Below, piece by piece: positions 35,632 to 50,292 of a DNA stretch of 64,000 bases. The position numbers and the translations under genes were made by a program. The stretch's first letter is position 1. Each line of letters starts with the position of its first letter. This DNA is from Geosiphon pyriformis. Its lineage: Eukaryota > Glomeromycota > Glomeromycetes > Archaeosporales > Geosiphonaceae. Location of the stretch: assembly GCA_016748015.1 (NCBI GenBank), contig JAAOMT010000664.1:1161322-1225321 (forward strand), written 5' to 3'. Under the pieces are notes generated by a model. The model was not told the origin of the DNA. It did no database searches and was given only the letters and a program-made list of their open reading frames with translations.

Positions 35632-37304
35632 CTAAATAAAACAGTAATAGTATTCAGCAAATTCCAAAAACATTTTTAATTTCATAAGATTTGTTAATAC
35701 TGAAAAGTTCTTGATTGTTTCAATCTTATCTGGATCTATTTTAATGCTATTTTTGCTTACAACATGTCCTAAAAACTTGAGTTCTGTTTTGCCAAAGAAA
35801 CATTTGTTTGTGTTTAATTTTAATTTGGCTCTTTTTAGTCTTTCAAATACTTGTTGGAGATAGTAAAAATGATTATTAAATGTTTTTGAGAATATATTAG
35901 TGTTATCCAAGTAAACTACTACTGATTTCTATAGTAATCTAGTATAAACAATTTCCATAAGCTGTTAGAAGATAGCTGGAGTATTCATTAAGCTGAATGA
36001 TATAACATTAAATTCAAAATTCTTTTCTCTAATTGTGAATGCTGTCTTTTTTTTGTTGGCTGAATTTATGGCTACTTGTTAGTAACTACTATTCAAATTT
36101 AATATAAAGAAACATTTTTTTCCTCAAAAAACATTAAATAATTCTTGGATTCATAGAATCAAATAGTTATTTCCACAAGTAATGCTGTTAAGCTTTCTGT
36201 AATCTACACAAAAGTGGATTTTTCCATTTTTTTTCTAGACTAGTACTATTGAAAATAACCATGAACTCATTGATAATTAAATTAACCTATTGTTTAACAT
36301 TCTATTAATTTTTTGTCAGATAATCTTATGGCTGGCTAGTAGTACTCAGTATGCTTGTTGTTTGATTGGCATAATATCTCCAGTCTTAAATTATATCAGT
36401 TTTGCCAAACTTATTTTTCTTTGCAAAAATGTTGGTGAAATTATTGAATAATATTTTGAGCTGCATAAGTTAAAGTAAGTCTAAGTTTCTCAAGTTCATT
36501 TGATCTAATTGTTTTGGTTGGAGCAAATAACATTTTTTTATTCATATATGATTTGTGATGTGATATCCACATATCTGCACAGTTGTAAAAAATCTGAAAT
36601 AGTATTTGGTGGTTGATTCTCAACTTTAGTGCTAAAGTATTTGATGATAGTTTCACTTAGTATTTTAATAGTGTTTTTAGTTGTATTATAGATGAAAATT
36701 TTGATGTGTTTATTGTTTTTGGCTGGTATATAGAAATTGATAACTCCAATTTTTTCTGATTTACAAATTGTAGGTTTTGCTTTAAAAATTTGGAGCTGAT
36801 CTCTTATTTTTTTCTCTATTATTAACATATATTAATCATATAATAGAATAGAAACTAATTGATTAGTGAAAATAATTTCTCTTTTATCAATAAATTCCTT
36901 TTCTGTCATATTAATCAGTATGTTTATTTTACTTATTGATCCAAACTCATTTTTTTTTCTGGCTGTAATTCCTAATTCTTTTCTTGTTTCTACTAACACT
37001 AACTGAGCTATTTTAATCAAAGGTAGTGCCTGTGCTATCTTTTTATTTGGTTCAATAATATATTTTTTTTTGAGTTATTTTGTAGCATTGCAATAATATT
37101 TTCTACATATCTTGCATCAATTATTCCTCTTCTAATGTTGATTTTTTTCTTTGCTAAACTAGAACTAGATGCTAATTGAACTATTGTTGTTGTTAAAATT
37201 TTCAGTGTTAATTTCAGATTTATGTTAATGTGTGAATGTGGTTTTAATTTGATGGCAGTTTTTCTGAGATATCTAAGATTAAACTCTACATTAGTATCAT
37301 GCAC
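35632..37304 (-). pseudogene. dUTPase and reverse transcriptase remnants of the old gypsy element
   Basis: Fragments in several frames. 37304-37035 keeps the dUTPase order (HININLKLTLKIL, SSSSLAKKKINIRRGIID, ENIIAMLQN). Frames 36828-36441 lie between dUTPase and RT. 35910-35632 is an RT segment with KCFFGKTELKFLGHVVSK. The catalytic YxDD reads YLDN. The fragments align with 58488-56650 of the younger element in the same order. Confidence 0.75.
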
Positions 37305-40300
37305 TTGTTCTGATATAATATCTTTCTTATTGTCATTGAACCATTTTAATTTTTGCTCTATTGAAAGATCTAAGAGTGCAATATATTATTTAGGTTTATA
37401 ATTGGAGTTTGAATTATTATTGTTATTACTATAATAAATAGAGTTAGAACTATTATTTTTATTATTGTTGGAGTCTGAATTGATATTAAACTTTGATTCC
37501 AATTCTGCTGTACACTCATTGATTGGTCCTTTCTTTTCAGGGATTGAATAAATCATGTATAGTAGTGGATTATAAATGAGATCACAATTATCACAATATT
37601 TGAAGTCACTGGAAATTAAATAGTGTTTATAGAGTCTTGTATTTAATTGTTCTAAATACTGTTTTTGCTTTTCTCTAGTCAGTACTAGGTTTTGATAATG
37701 TTTATAGAATTGTTTTGAATTATCTTTAATATTGTTAAAGACATTAAAAGCTAAGACATATTTGAATACAGGAAGGAATAGTGAGTTGTTTTTGATTTTT
37801 AGTAGTTTACTAAGTGTAGCATCTTCAACTTTGGCACTCACCATTTTTTAAATCTTATGTTTGTTATGTAAATAGTCTTCTAAACATTTTAGTGCTCATT
37901 TCTATGCATTATTAATTAGAGTCTCTTTTTACATCCAATCATTGATTAGGATTGTGTACTAACATGTTTTGTCACATGTTTTTCCTTATCTAAGAATGTT
38001 GTTCCATATTCTTTTATTAGAAAAAATTGTTTTACACATAAAACAAGGTTTATTGTCTCATTTTCCTTGTTTTTTTGGTTATTTAAAACGTTCTATGATG
38101 CATAATTAACAGTAGAACTTGGTTGTCATTGGTTATTTTTCATTATTGCTATAGCATACATTCATTAATAATAATTTTTTACTATAATTAATGTAACTAG
38201 TTTTGGCCAACAATACTGTAAGTTAATATATATAGAATATAAGTGAAAATAGTAGTTAAAGTGGGTTTTTTTTCTCTTTTTTTTTTCTTTCCAGCTAAGT
38301 ATAAGTGGTAATTTGTTGTGTTTTTTTTTGGCCCATAAAACTTTATAGACTTCCCAGGTAGGTTTGTTTTTTTCTTTCTCAAATTTGATTAATGATGCTT
38401 TGTTGTTTGGTTTGAAGTGACTGTATGTGACTAATATCTGAGTATGTTAACTATTTTAGCTAAGCTGTAGCTCTTGTATGGTCTAATTAAGTACAGCACT
38501 GATCTTGGACAGCCAGTTGTTATTAACTAATGCTTAGTATTATGTGGCTTTTATTATTAATACTTTAATTAACATAACAATATCATTAACTTTAAATAGA
38601 AAATTGTTGATTTCACCAATTGAAATCTTTGTTGTTCTATTTGCTGTGATAATTCTAGTGCTGGCAGTATAATTAACTCAGTAACTTAATTGGTCCATGA
38701 GTTGTCATGTGATAATATTGCCTGTTAACTTATTATTAAGAATTAGTTTGATAGAGTAGCCATTGACTTTCACATCAGTATATATCATAATAATTGGTTT
38801 TGCTTCAAGAGTGGCTCCACTGAATAGAAGTGTTTTGACTGTTTTCTCGAATTCCAAAAAAAAATGGTGGTAAGTAATTTGTTTTTGGTAATTGTTGCTG
38901 GTAAAATATTGTTGAAGGATAGTTGAGTTTGATTGGGTTCTGATAGATTAGGTGTGATGATTTCTGAAAATATCAAAAGACTTAAATAGTATTGGACATT
39001 CAGGTTTTGGGTATAGCTAGTTCCCAAATTTTGCTGTTGAAATCCAGATTACTGAGCTGCTGAATTGGAGATTAGTTAGTACATTACTATTGTTGATCAC
39101 TAATTCTGATAGATCTGAATAGTTTTTAGTCTTTGATTTCCATTTTAAAATAGGTTTTGGAATTAATTCTGATTTGGTTGGAACTAATAAATAATTTGAG
39201 ATTGAAGTAATTAATAAATTACTGGTGCTAGTGATTAATAAATTGGTAGTTAATTAATTGGCTGTATTACTTGAACATAATGTAATTGATATTAGTATTG
39301 TTCTGGTAATTAATTACTGGTATAGTTTGGGTTTGAAATCTGTAATTGAGATTTTGGTATTAATTTTTCAATTATTGATTATGTTCTTTGAAGTAGTAAT
39401 CTATTTTTAGATAGTCTTGTCTATTATAATGATAACAATTTTATGTTTTTATTTGCCACTGTTGATTTAATAATGATAATGAACATGTTTGTTGTTGAAT
39501 ACAATTGAAATTTTCTGGATTTTTATGACATTGTGGAGGTTGATATATTGCTTAATTGTTAGCTAAGTATCCCTCAAAATTTTAATTGATTAAATCATTG
39601 AATTGTTTTAATTTAGAATCCAAATCAGATAATTTGTTTATTACTAGATTAACGGCTTAAGCATAATTGGCTTCTAGTTTAACCAATTTGAAATTTTTGG
39701 CATGTGTGATTGTATTTCAGAGTGTTTGTGAATGTAATGAGCACATGCACTAGAAAATACTACTGCTTAGTCCATGGATAAATTGGTTTAAAATCTGTGG
39801 TGCCATAAAGTAATTTATGTCAATTGCTTATATTTGTTACAGATTTCTATGGAAGCATTCTAGATAAGTAGTGACTGCTTTTGTGTCTTTTTGTTTAATA
39901 GTAGTGAAGACAGTTGTCAAGTGATTAATGCTGTTATTATTACTAAAATATCTTAAAAATTCAGTTTTAAAATCATTGAAATTTTGGGATTTCTGAATCA
40001 AGCTTTAATATCATAAGTTAGCAGTATTCTGAAAAAAATATAAGATGGCTTAAAGAGCTCTAACATCATTCCAATTATTAACAGTGATGGTTTTTGTGAT
40101 GTTATTTAATTAAATTTAAATATTGTCTTTCTAATCATTAAATTTTTCTAATTTAGTAATTGATACATATACTATTAGTAATAGTTATTGCAGTGGTTGT
40201 AGTTAAAGTGATTGTTGTAACTGTTATTGTTGTTCAACAATTTGGAACAACTAGTAATAGATTGATCACAATTGTTAGAAATAAGTTTTGGAGAACAATA

Positions 40301-41136
40301 AAAGCTGGATTTAGATTATTTGGGTTTTGCTAAGTTGGAACAATCAGAGTTTAAATGTTTGGGTTTTCTGAAATTGGGTTTTGGTAATTAAATTTCTGAT
40401 CTTCATCTTTTTTTTTTCTAAATCAGTTATTTCTCAAGAACTAATGGCTCTAAAATCAAGTTAAGATAGTAGTAATTAGAATCTTAATGATATTAATAAT
40501 CATAATTTAAATTTTTCAAAAAAATTGCCATAGATTTTCAATTAATTAGCTTTTTTTTGGTTGCTTTAAAACATTATTTTTATTGCTGGTGTTTTTATGG
40601 TTGATGTGGATGTGTCTGTTGATGTTATGTTAATGATATTTTTTAGTGTATAATAATAAAATGGGTATATAAATGAAACTACTCTGGGTTTTTTCTATGT
40701 AGATGGTTGTATTTGTCTTAATGTTTCTGCTGGTGTTTGTAATTTCCCTCTGTCTTTGTTTACATAGGTGATAAAAAATTTTTGTTAGGTGTAATTTTCA
40801 ATTCTTCAGTTAATTTTAATTATAGTAGAAGCAAAGTTGTGATTTAATAATAAGTTGGTATATTAAATTAATTTATTGTAGAAATTTTTTCTTGCTAATT
40901 TAGTATCTGTTGGTTTTTTTAAGAAGTATGTAATTCTGTCATTAACATAACAATTGAAGACTAATTCAGTTGGCCATTAATTGCTGGTTAATTTTAACTG
41001 TTAATGGTATTGTTAAAATAAGAATTTTGCAAATCTTAAGTAATTTGTCTCTCTTATTTTTGATTTTACTACTGTTTTAGATGGTTGTTGTTGATGCTAG
41101 TTCTCTGTTAGATTATATCTCATAGGGAGCATCAAA

Positions 41137-42030
41137 TATTACAGGTAATTATTTGGATAGTTGAAAACAAATAACAAACTTATAATTTAGTGCTTAATAG
41201 TTTGTACAATTGGTATTAGTAATATCTAAAGATTTTAGTATTTGAAGATTTTAGTTGAATTTTTTATATAATAGACAGAGATTTAATGTTAATATCCTGT
41301 TGTGATGTTTCTAGTTTCTTTTTCAACTCTTGAGTTGGTATGCATTGTTGTTTATAGCTTTCTGGAATATTTATTCTGTCAATTTTTTTTTCAGTTTAAT
41401 AGCCAGTTTCTTGGTAAGCTATTCTTCAATTCTAAGTGTCTATTCTTATTCTTGGGTTTTTTACCAGTTTTTTTCCTAACATTAATACTTCACACTTTAA
41501 TTTTCTTAATCATTTAATAATTAATGAAACAAAGTAAAAAATAAATAAATAAATAAATTAGTATTTTATCAATAACCATAATTAAGAGCTATTGTTCCAG
41601 TGTGGTTAAGTGTTAGATTCTATTAATATAGAGTATTGATAGAGTAAAGATGATTAATATTCTTTAATCAAGTAATGATAATATGAATTCAAGTAGTAAT
41701 TAATAATTTATTAATATCTAATATAAATTTTAAATTGTTTCTAACTGGTTTTTTTAACTAGAGATTTCTAGCTGTCTGTTTTTTTTCTGTTTTTAATACT
41801 CTTATTATATATATATAATTGATATTCTATGAAATCTTATACATTTATAAGCAATGTGTTATAATTTCTCAAACAATATGTTCTAATTTACTAATATTGC
41901 TCACATTGCTAAGCAATATGTTATAATTCACCAGCAATGTGTTCACATATTCAATACTATTCTCTTATTGGTCTATTTTTTCTATCTGTTTTTTTTACTA
42001 TTTTTTTTGTACATTTTTCTATGAGTAATA
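41137..42030 (-). repeat. LTR of the old gypsy element (5' LTR on the minus strand)
   Basis: Starts TATTACAG and ends GAGTAATA. It is preceded on the plus strand by gagcatcaaa (41127-41136), a one-base variant of the gagcaccaaa that forms the primer-binding site of the younger element. Confidence 0.78.
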
Positions 42031-43672
42031 TTAGTTTATATATCCTGTTAAGAGTGCTTAAAATGGTAAGTTGCTATAATTTATAGTTCAAAATAATACT
42101 ATAATAAGTTGAATTTGATTTTTAATATTAATTTGTTATTCTTAATTATAGTTAATAGCTTAAAATCTTAAATTATTATATTTTAAAACTTGATACTAAA
42201 ATAGTATTTATAATATTATTTGTGAATATTAATAATAATTTTGAAATAAGTATTAAAATTGTTGAAATAGAAACAAAAAATATTGAAATTTTATAGATTG
42301 TAAATATTTAAGTTATTGCTAATATTAGTTTTTATAATTCTAATCTAATAGTTTTTTGTAATAATTTTTTGTCATGTAATCAAATTTCTAATAATAGTAT
42401 TAATTACGAAAATTTTGTTTCTAAAATTGCTATTATTATTGTTAATATTGCTGTTATTAGTATTTGTTAATATTTTTTTTGTATTAAAATAACTAATAAG
42501 TTTTTGAATTTTCAATAAAAAATTTAAGTTAATTTTTTACTTAATTGAATAAGTTTTGTATCAATATTTAAAGTTTTGTTTATGGCTAAATTAATAGCTT
42601 GAGTATAATTGGCTTTTTGTTCTGTTAATTTAAAATTACAGACAAGTATTACTGCTTTTTATAAATTGTTAAAATGTTAAAGTCTAATAGATTAAAAGAT
42701 ATTGCTTCTTAGTTTTTTGATAAATTAATTAAAGATTTGCCTAAAAGTGTAATAGTCTTTTTTAATCATCTGAATTTGACAGATAGTTTAATTAAATCTT
42801 TTAAAATAAATAGTTACAACTTTGTGATCTTTTTGTTTTATAATATTGAATTGATTTTGTAGTTTAATAAGTATATTGAGATTATAAAAATACTATAAAA
42901 AAACAAGTTTAAAAATAGTAAAGTTATTTAGTTTTTTATTGAAACTTTGGTATTATAAATTTGTGGTTTTAGTTAAAAAAAAGATAAAACTTGAATTGTT
43001 TTAGTCTTATTCTAATTGTTAACTATAATTGTTTTTTTAATTTTTATAATTTATATATATGTATTTTTTTTATTAAAAATTTTTTTCAATTTAACAATAT
43101 TTTTGTAAACTATAATTAAAGTAATAAAAAATTGTTTTTTTTAAGAAAATAGTTATTGATTGTTTTAGTAATTATGATAAAAGTTGTGTCTAAAAAAAAT
43201 GTTTCTGACTGAATTACTGGTTGTTAAGATTAAACTTTTAAACAAGAATTCATATTTTTCTAAAAATTTAATCTAAAAATTTTGATTAAAGCCCCAAAAA
43301 TAAAAGTTTTCAGAAGTTTTTGGAGTTTTTAATTGTAATTTAGTAAGATAATTAAGTAAGATTCTGTTTTTTAGGATCTGATAATATGAAAAAATTGTTG
43401 ATAAAAAAATTTTATTTTTTATTAACTTTAAGTAGAATTTTTTCTTGTAAAATTTATATATTATTATTAAAATCAAACTTGAATTCTTTAAAGTTAAGTT
43501 TTGATATTTGTTTTCTTTTTAATTAAAGATACCACTTTTGAGTATATAACTTAATCTTTTTGTCAATTAAAAAAAAGTTTTAACTATAGTTTTTATAATA
43601 ATTGAAGTTAAATATACTAATAATTTTTGGTAAATTTGCTATTTAAGTTTTTTTATTTTTTATTAACATTTT
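42031..43672 (-). repeat. AT-rich relic sequence, partly gag-like
   Basis: Between the old gypsy element and LINE copy 2. The stretch 42540-42720 ('tatggctaaattaatagcttgagtataattggc') resembles the gag coding region at about 39640-39680 and 60400-60480, so a third gypsy fragment probably lies here. The rest is uninformative AT-rich sequence and no gene is supported. Confidence 0.4.
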
Positions 43673-43749
43673 ATGAGTTTAGTTCAATTACTATTTAGTA
43701 TATAGAGTCAAAACTATGAACTCCAACTAAATACAATTTATGCATTTAC

Positions 43750-46700
43750 CATATGTAACCAGTCACTTAAATTAATCAAAGCAATACTAAGCCCCTATAT
43801 AAACAGTAGCTTTACTATCTAAGCCAAAAAAAACAAACAAGATTTGCAAAAACCAAAATTAATCTCAAATAAATCATTAATACCAATCAATCTAGTCACA
43901 TTATTTGACAGAACTGGCAATGAGTCAACAAACACTACAAACACTATTCTTGAATCACCAACTAAATTATCTCTCTCTATATCTATTTTAAACCTAGATC
44001 TAAAACCTTACAACTCAGAACAGTATTAGACACCCAAACTGCATGCAAAATCAATCAAGATCTAAACAGTCTTTTTATGATCATCAAAAATTTGCACTGC
44101 CTTCTTAAACTATTTCACAAGCACAAAGTCTTTGCAGAGAAGAATATACAAACCTATATCAAATAAACACAAAAGAAGAGATTCCACAATTACAGAAAAA
44201 GCAAGAAGACAAGAATCAGTCAGAGACTTCTAACAAGAAATATGCTCAAACAAAATTGTCTTGTAAGAGCCAAACTCTTTACAATATGTAAATACATGAT
44301 CAGAAAACTCAACTTTACTGCAATGCAAACATAAAACATTAGGATAATGTCTGTTATAAAGTCTTTTTCTAATAACAATAGGCACTCTTCCATAAACAGC
44401 CTTTATAAAATAAATGTGCAAACCAGCAGAAGCCCTGCTTGTAGACTCTGACAGTATGTGTGAACCAAAATGTCAAACAGCCACAGTATAGACCCAATCA
44501 ATATTACGAACTGAAAAACCACCTAAAACTTTAGAACCAGAACCAATTTCTCAACACATCCAATTTACTGACTTAAAAATATCCTGAACAAAATAATGAG
44601 CATTACCAAAAACCAACAGATTATTAGCCACAATAAAGCATTTACACACATTAGTTGGTAACAGCAAAGAAGAGTGAGCAGCTTTCTCTGCCAAAGCATC
44701 AGTACAAACATTACCCAGAACTCCCAAGTGGCCTTTGACCTTTGACTAAACCACAGAAATGTCCTTATTAACAATTAAATTTACAATATGTTTCCTTTCT
44801 ATCCAACAACAATTATGAAAATCAAGACCAGACAACCTCAATTCTGAGACACATGCATTCAAAGCAGCCTGACTATCCAAATATACTATTACTGAACAAA
44901 AAAAGAACATGCATTTTAAAGCCAAAGCAACAGCCTGTAATTCAGTTATTATAGAAGACAAATACCCAACAATTCGAATTTCAATGCCCAAATTAATCTC
45001 AGAAAAAAATGCAACAACACTTCCAGTCACATCAACAGAACCAAGCTCTTTCAAGGAATTATCCATATATATAGTAAAAGTATTTAACCAGATTTCAAGC
45101 AAGCCACTTTTAATATCAAAAAACTGATCAGACAACAAAATATTATCAACATCCAATATAAAATTCCTGTTAAAAAATGCAGATGTAAGCACAGTATTAT
45201 GCAAAAATTTTGACACCAAAACAAACCAAAAAGACATAAGTCTTTTAGAGTTTAATCTCTTTCAATGTCAAAATGTCTTCCAATCTAAAATTTTGTTATA
45301 TTTGTTTAAAAATCTGTTACAAAAAGCTGCACCAAAACTCTTCAAAAAACTAACATAATCATAATACAATAATGACCTAAGACTTTTGAAACAAAAAACC
45401 TGTTAGAACAACAAAAAACACAAAGCAGATTGTTGATTATAGAAATACTATTGTCTAAAAAAACATGCACAATCTTAGCCAAAAAATTGTTTAAAGGACT
45501 AATACACAATTGCACAGAATATTGCAAAAGATTCAAAAGAGCCCAGCCCAAAATCTATAAATCCAAAAATCTGTGCTTAAAAAGCTAACTGAGAATTCCA
45601 GAAGCATTAGCAAAAATGACAACTAATGCTAACTTCCTTTTAACCTGAATCTGCTTAAATGTTTTCAGACCATATAATACAAGATAATACAGTACTTTGC
45701 TTGGAAAATCATATAGCAACCCAGCTTTTAACTTAAAACTTTTTCTAATTAAAGCATCCTAATACTGGCAAACAGCAAAAGAGATAAAACTAAACTGAGT
45801 GCAATAGTCAACAATAAACTACAGAACCACCAAGACCAAATACAAGAACTGCTTATCCAAAATTGTCTTTTTCAATACCATATTGAAAAAAAACTTAACA
45901 TCAAACTGAGCCTTAACCAAACTGGGTTTGGACAAACTATCTGTAAATAAGAAGATACTCAAATATCTGTGAGGTACATTACATTTGGCAATCGAAATGG
46001 GGGATCCACTAATCTTGAAAGCAGTATTTTTTACCTTCTTATTAATAAAAATGGCAACTGTTTTGTCATTATTAATTGAAATATTATTAATTGAAAAGAA
46101 CTTACTGGCAATGTTCAATATAAACTGTGTAGCAAATTGGCTATTTCCAATCCAAATAGTATCATCCACAAAAGTCCCAGCTGTAAAAAAAAAGGTCACC
46201 TCACCCATATTATCAATTCTTTCTGTCTTGACTACAAACTTAATATTAAACTGGTAACTACACACATTTTTCTGTTTTTTGACTTCACACAAAAAGGAGT
46301 CATAAAAAATTTGTCAAAGAAAGAAAGAAAACACTTTATCCTAATCAAGATCATCAAAAACTTGATACCTATCTGAAAGACCAAAATTTGTCATGACTCT
46401 GTTCAACCTATCTTCATAAATCTGACCAAAAAATTTAATAAATTTCTCACACATTTTGATATGCCACAAACTAGCTCTCAAGTGATGCCACCTAACTAAA
46501 TTATATGCTTTGTACATATTTTGCAAAACCAACCAAACCTCTCTGCTCTTTTCTAATACATCTTTAATTACTAAATTGACCACAAAAATAGGAGACTGCA
46601 TTAAAATACCCTTTAAGACTGAGAAGTTATCCCCACAAAAAATGCTAAACTTATTGCAAACAGAAGAAATCCAATTCAAATTTTTTTTTGAAAGAATCTT

Positions 46701-48480
46701 ATGAGCAGTTTCAACTAGTGCAATAAAACAAGTATTTGTCAAGATACTATTCTATTTATAAAATTTGGGTATTATAAAAACTCATGCTCTCTTCCATAAA
46801 AGCAGAACAGCACCCAATCTCAAACACAAATTCAAAAAGTCTAAAAAACTTCTGAGAATGTTATTACCACAATGTTTCCACAATTTATTAGAAATACTAC
46901 TGAGACCAGCAGCTTTTTCATCTGGTAAGTGTTTAACAACTTGAATTAACTCACTAAAACTAATAACATTCATGATATAAAAAAGGTATTGTCATCTACA
47001 TGTTGCAAAGAGACATATTGGCAGGTTTAAAGATTAGGCAAAAACCCAGAAATTGAATGCTTTCTAGTCCATTCTTCTATTATAGCATTTATTTTAGATT
47101 TAACTTTGTCAGAATCCAACACCAACTCATTATCAACAATCAAATAGTTAAGGACCACTTTATAAAATAGTTTATCCAAAATACTCTTGATCATATGGCC
47201 TTTGTTTAAACAAAAATTTTTCATCTTTTTGTCAATAGCACATCTAATAGCAACAGACTAAGCAGTTTTAAATTCATGCATCTTGGAACAATAGTAACTT
47301 TTCCTAATCCTGAACAAGCAATTAAAAGTGTCTATACTGCTAGTGCTATTATTTAACATGTTCTAAACTTCAAGAGCTCTAATTTTATTAGCAATTAACT
47401 AAGCATTAAGCAGCAAAGCAGTCTTAGAAAAGTCACCAGATTGAAGAAACTTAACCATTTTGGCAATCAGCAATTCTAGCTTAAAAAACTTAGAAGAATG
47501 TTTATTAAAAGAACAATTGATATCATGAAACCAATATTTAGAGAAAATCTTATTAGCCAAATCTATCATCATCTTTTTTAGCAAATTCCATATAGTCTCA
47601 AGATCTTCATTAGTATTTGCAAATGAAAACACACTTAATATAGAAAAAACTTGACAGAAACACACTTTTTGAAATGAGCCCATTTGAGGGCATTTGCATC
47701 AGCAATTTTGAACTTCCAATGATTTTTGTTAGCTTGTTTATACAAACCATTTAAATAAAAATCCAAAAGTTCACCCAAACCAACTGATATCATAACAGCT
47801 TTGTGATCAGTATTAAAAAAATCAGAAACAAAAACAACCCCATGACCAACAATCACTGATAATAGACACTTATTAACAAAAATATAGTCAATAACTTTCT
47901 TGATTTCTCTTAAATTGCTTTATGTAGAAGCCTTAGCCAAATAATAACCTCTAAACATATTGACCAAATTCAGATCCAAACAGAATCAAAAACTTGCACT
48001 CCTCTTAAAACTATTCTTATTAAAATCTTCACCCAAAACCATAAAAGTACTGGTATTAACTGTCCTTGCAATAAAAGAATTAATCTCAATCACCTAACCA
48101 AACTTAGTTTTAGTAAAGGCACCAACATACAAACTTAAAACTGTAATCAAAAGCTTGTCTTTGAAAAGAAGCCAAACAAAAATAACATGACTAGACATCT
48201 CCTCAACCTTGGAGACATGTCAAACCAAGAAATTGTTCATGATAATTGCCACTTCAACACTAAGAAAACATTTATTCAAACCAAACATAAACACCTACAT
48301 ACCATCAAATTTGTTTATAATCTAAGGCCTAATACTAGATTTCAATTTCATTTCTGTGATTATAGAAATCATATTACCAGAGTTTATGTGTCAACACACA
48401 ATATTTTTTTGTTTAGCTAGTACATTGATGCCACAAATATTACACATAACAACTTTTCATATCAAACTATTTATTGAAAA
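43750..48480 (-). pseudogene. LINE copy 2 ORF2
   Basis: Endonuclease pieces (about 48450-47635, with FFNTDHKAVMISVG), linker (47683-47027), RT start LPDEKAAGLSSISNKLWK (46973-46782), RT core 46742-46341 and 46292-45819, connecting region to 45342, RNase H 45237-44746 and the terminal zinc motif at 44421-44230. At least a dozen stops or frame breaks are visible. The RT catalytic FVDD is still present. Confidence 0.82.
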
Positions 48481-50292
48481 AGAGAAAATACTTGTGAATC
48501 CAATTCAGCACACAATTGATCTAACTTTACCAACACTAAACCAACAGAAGCATTAAGAGCCATTAACTTAGATCCCAAAAAGCCCACCTTGATAGTTAGC
48601 ACTTTTAAACTACTCAGACCAAGAACTAAAACATCAGAGACAATAAAGAAAAGAGGCAAAAACACCAGCTTGAGATTATCCAAAATTATTGTCAAACCCA
48701 AATCTGAGCAGCCATTGGAGTGTCCAAAACTAAGAAGGAAAAAAAAAGATCTTGAGGCATCAATTCAAAATTGTTAAGCTTATGCATAATACCAGAAACT
48801 TGATTAGTTAGAAGTTTCAAGAAACATTCCAAGAAAGCCAAACAAGCACTTAAGAAAAAGGTATTAGCAAAAGTAGAAAGAAGAGTACCACCTAAACTTA
48901 AAACACCAAAAAGAGAGAAACTGGGACCAGATCCAAAATGAGTGCCACCAGAAAAATCAGCAAGTGAAACCATTTAGGCCCAAGATTTACCACCAAAGAC
49001 AGCAGAGTAAGAGATTAGAATACTTTTTTTCTCATATAACTTGGCAAGCTGAAAGCAAACTTCCTTAAAAGCAATCTTTTTATATAATTTCTTAGACAAT
49101 AGTAGCACAGATATATCTGATACATTACATTTAAGAGCTAAATACCCAATATGCCCACATTTCTCACAATAAACCAAATTTATCCTAGTCCAAGAAAGTT
49201 TTATTCTACTGAAAATAGGTTTTATGCAAAAAGCAGATTCCAGATTGTCATTAAAGTTAAAACCAATTACAGTACAATGAATCCTATTATCAGTTTCCAT
49301 AAATCTATTTATGATACAAGTTTTCTTACCAGCCTTTTTTAAAAAAGTTCCAAGATTATATGCAGTTGTACCTACTGGCAAAATAAATAAAAGTGCTTTA
49401 AACTGATTTCTAGATGCCCAAATCTCATAATCTCTCACAGCTTTGACTATGTGCACAGAATTTTTTCCAATTAGAAATAACTATTTTGAGGCCAACAAAT
49501 TAGCTTGATCTAATTTGGCAAACTCTACTACAGTCTAATTAATTGAATTTTGATTGACTTAATCTTTTCAAATTTGAATACTGCAGTGATAATTATATTT
49601 TTAGGTGTATTTATGGGAATTTTTTTGATTACTACAGCCTAATCTGATCTCATTTCTTGTCTTCTAAGATTGCTGTTTACATTGATCTCTTTTTCTCTGA
49701 CTAATAACATAGTCATTTCTATGCTTTTTTTTGAAGTAAAGGTAGATCTGATAATCTTTTCAAATTTTGAGGAGGTAGTGGCCTCCCCAAAACCATTAAC
49801 AGATGAAAATAATTTCCTAATAAGCTGAGTTTTTGCTGTAACAGATTTGCCATCTACTGCTAAAAAATTAATGTTCAAAGCAAACAATCTTTTAACTGAT
49901 ACTTCCACTGGAGTTTTGATAATCTTTAGGTCAATTCACTTTTTGTCTAAAAAAATGGGCAAGCAAGGAAGGAGAACAACTATATCATCATTCATATCAA
50001 AATTGAGAAAACTAAAGACAATACCAGTATTAATATACTTAGCTTTGAGAGTATTGGCAACTGAATTCAGAAGAGATCCATCATCAATACCAGTCATGTC
50101 AACACTTTTTTCATTACCAGACAAACTATTTACATCAAAAAACATGTTATTACCAAGTCCAGATTTGTTCAAAGAGATATTTTTTTTATCACCTGAATGT
50201 TTAATATTCTTAAGCACAACTTTTTTCTTTTGCAAAAAGGAGCCACTAACAGGACCATAAAAGATATTCTTGGGTGCTTTTTTTTTATACAT
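48471..50292 (-). pseudogene. LINE copy 2 ORF1
   Basis: Pieces 50292-49936, 49908-49639, 49456-48974, 48973-48692 and 48701-48471. The N-terminal part is Lys-rich, the core has KLFSSVNGFGEA and RSTFTSKKS, and a zinc knuckle CEKCGHIGYLALKC (C-x2-C-x4-H-x4-C) lies near 49165-49125. The C-terminal part is Leu/Ser-rich (LKLLTNQVSGIM). The N-terminus differs from copy 1, so the two belong to different subfamilies. Confidence 0.8.

Larger units (their letters stand above)
32452..42030 (-). mobile_element. Old, degraded Ty3/gypsy LTR retrotransposon
   Basis: Two similar LTRs flank 7.8 kb of decayed gag-pol in minus orientation. Read on the minus strand: PBS-like TTTGATGCTCCC next to the right LTR, a gag region (about 40200-39500), a dUTPase remnant (37304-37035: SSSSLAKKKINIRRGIID), RT pieces (36400-35632: VVVYLDNTNIF, FLGHVVSKNSIKIDPDKIET), RNase H (about 35500-35150) and integrase remnants (about 34900-34100). 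Stops are everywhere, and the RT catalytic pair has become DN. The layout equals that of the younger element at 52816-62703. No target-site duplication was recognised. Confidence 0.8.
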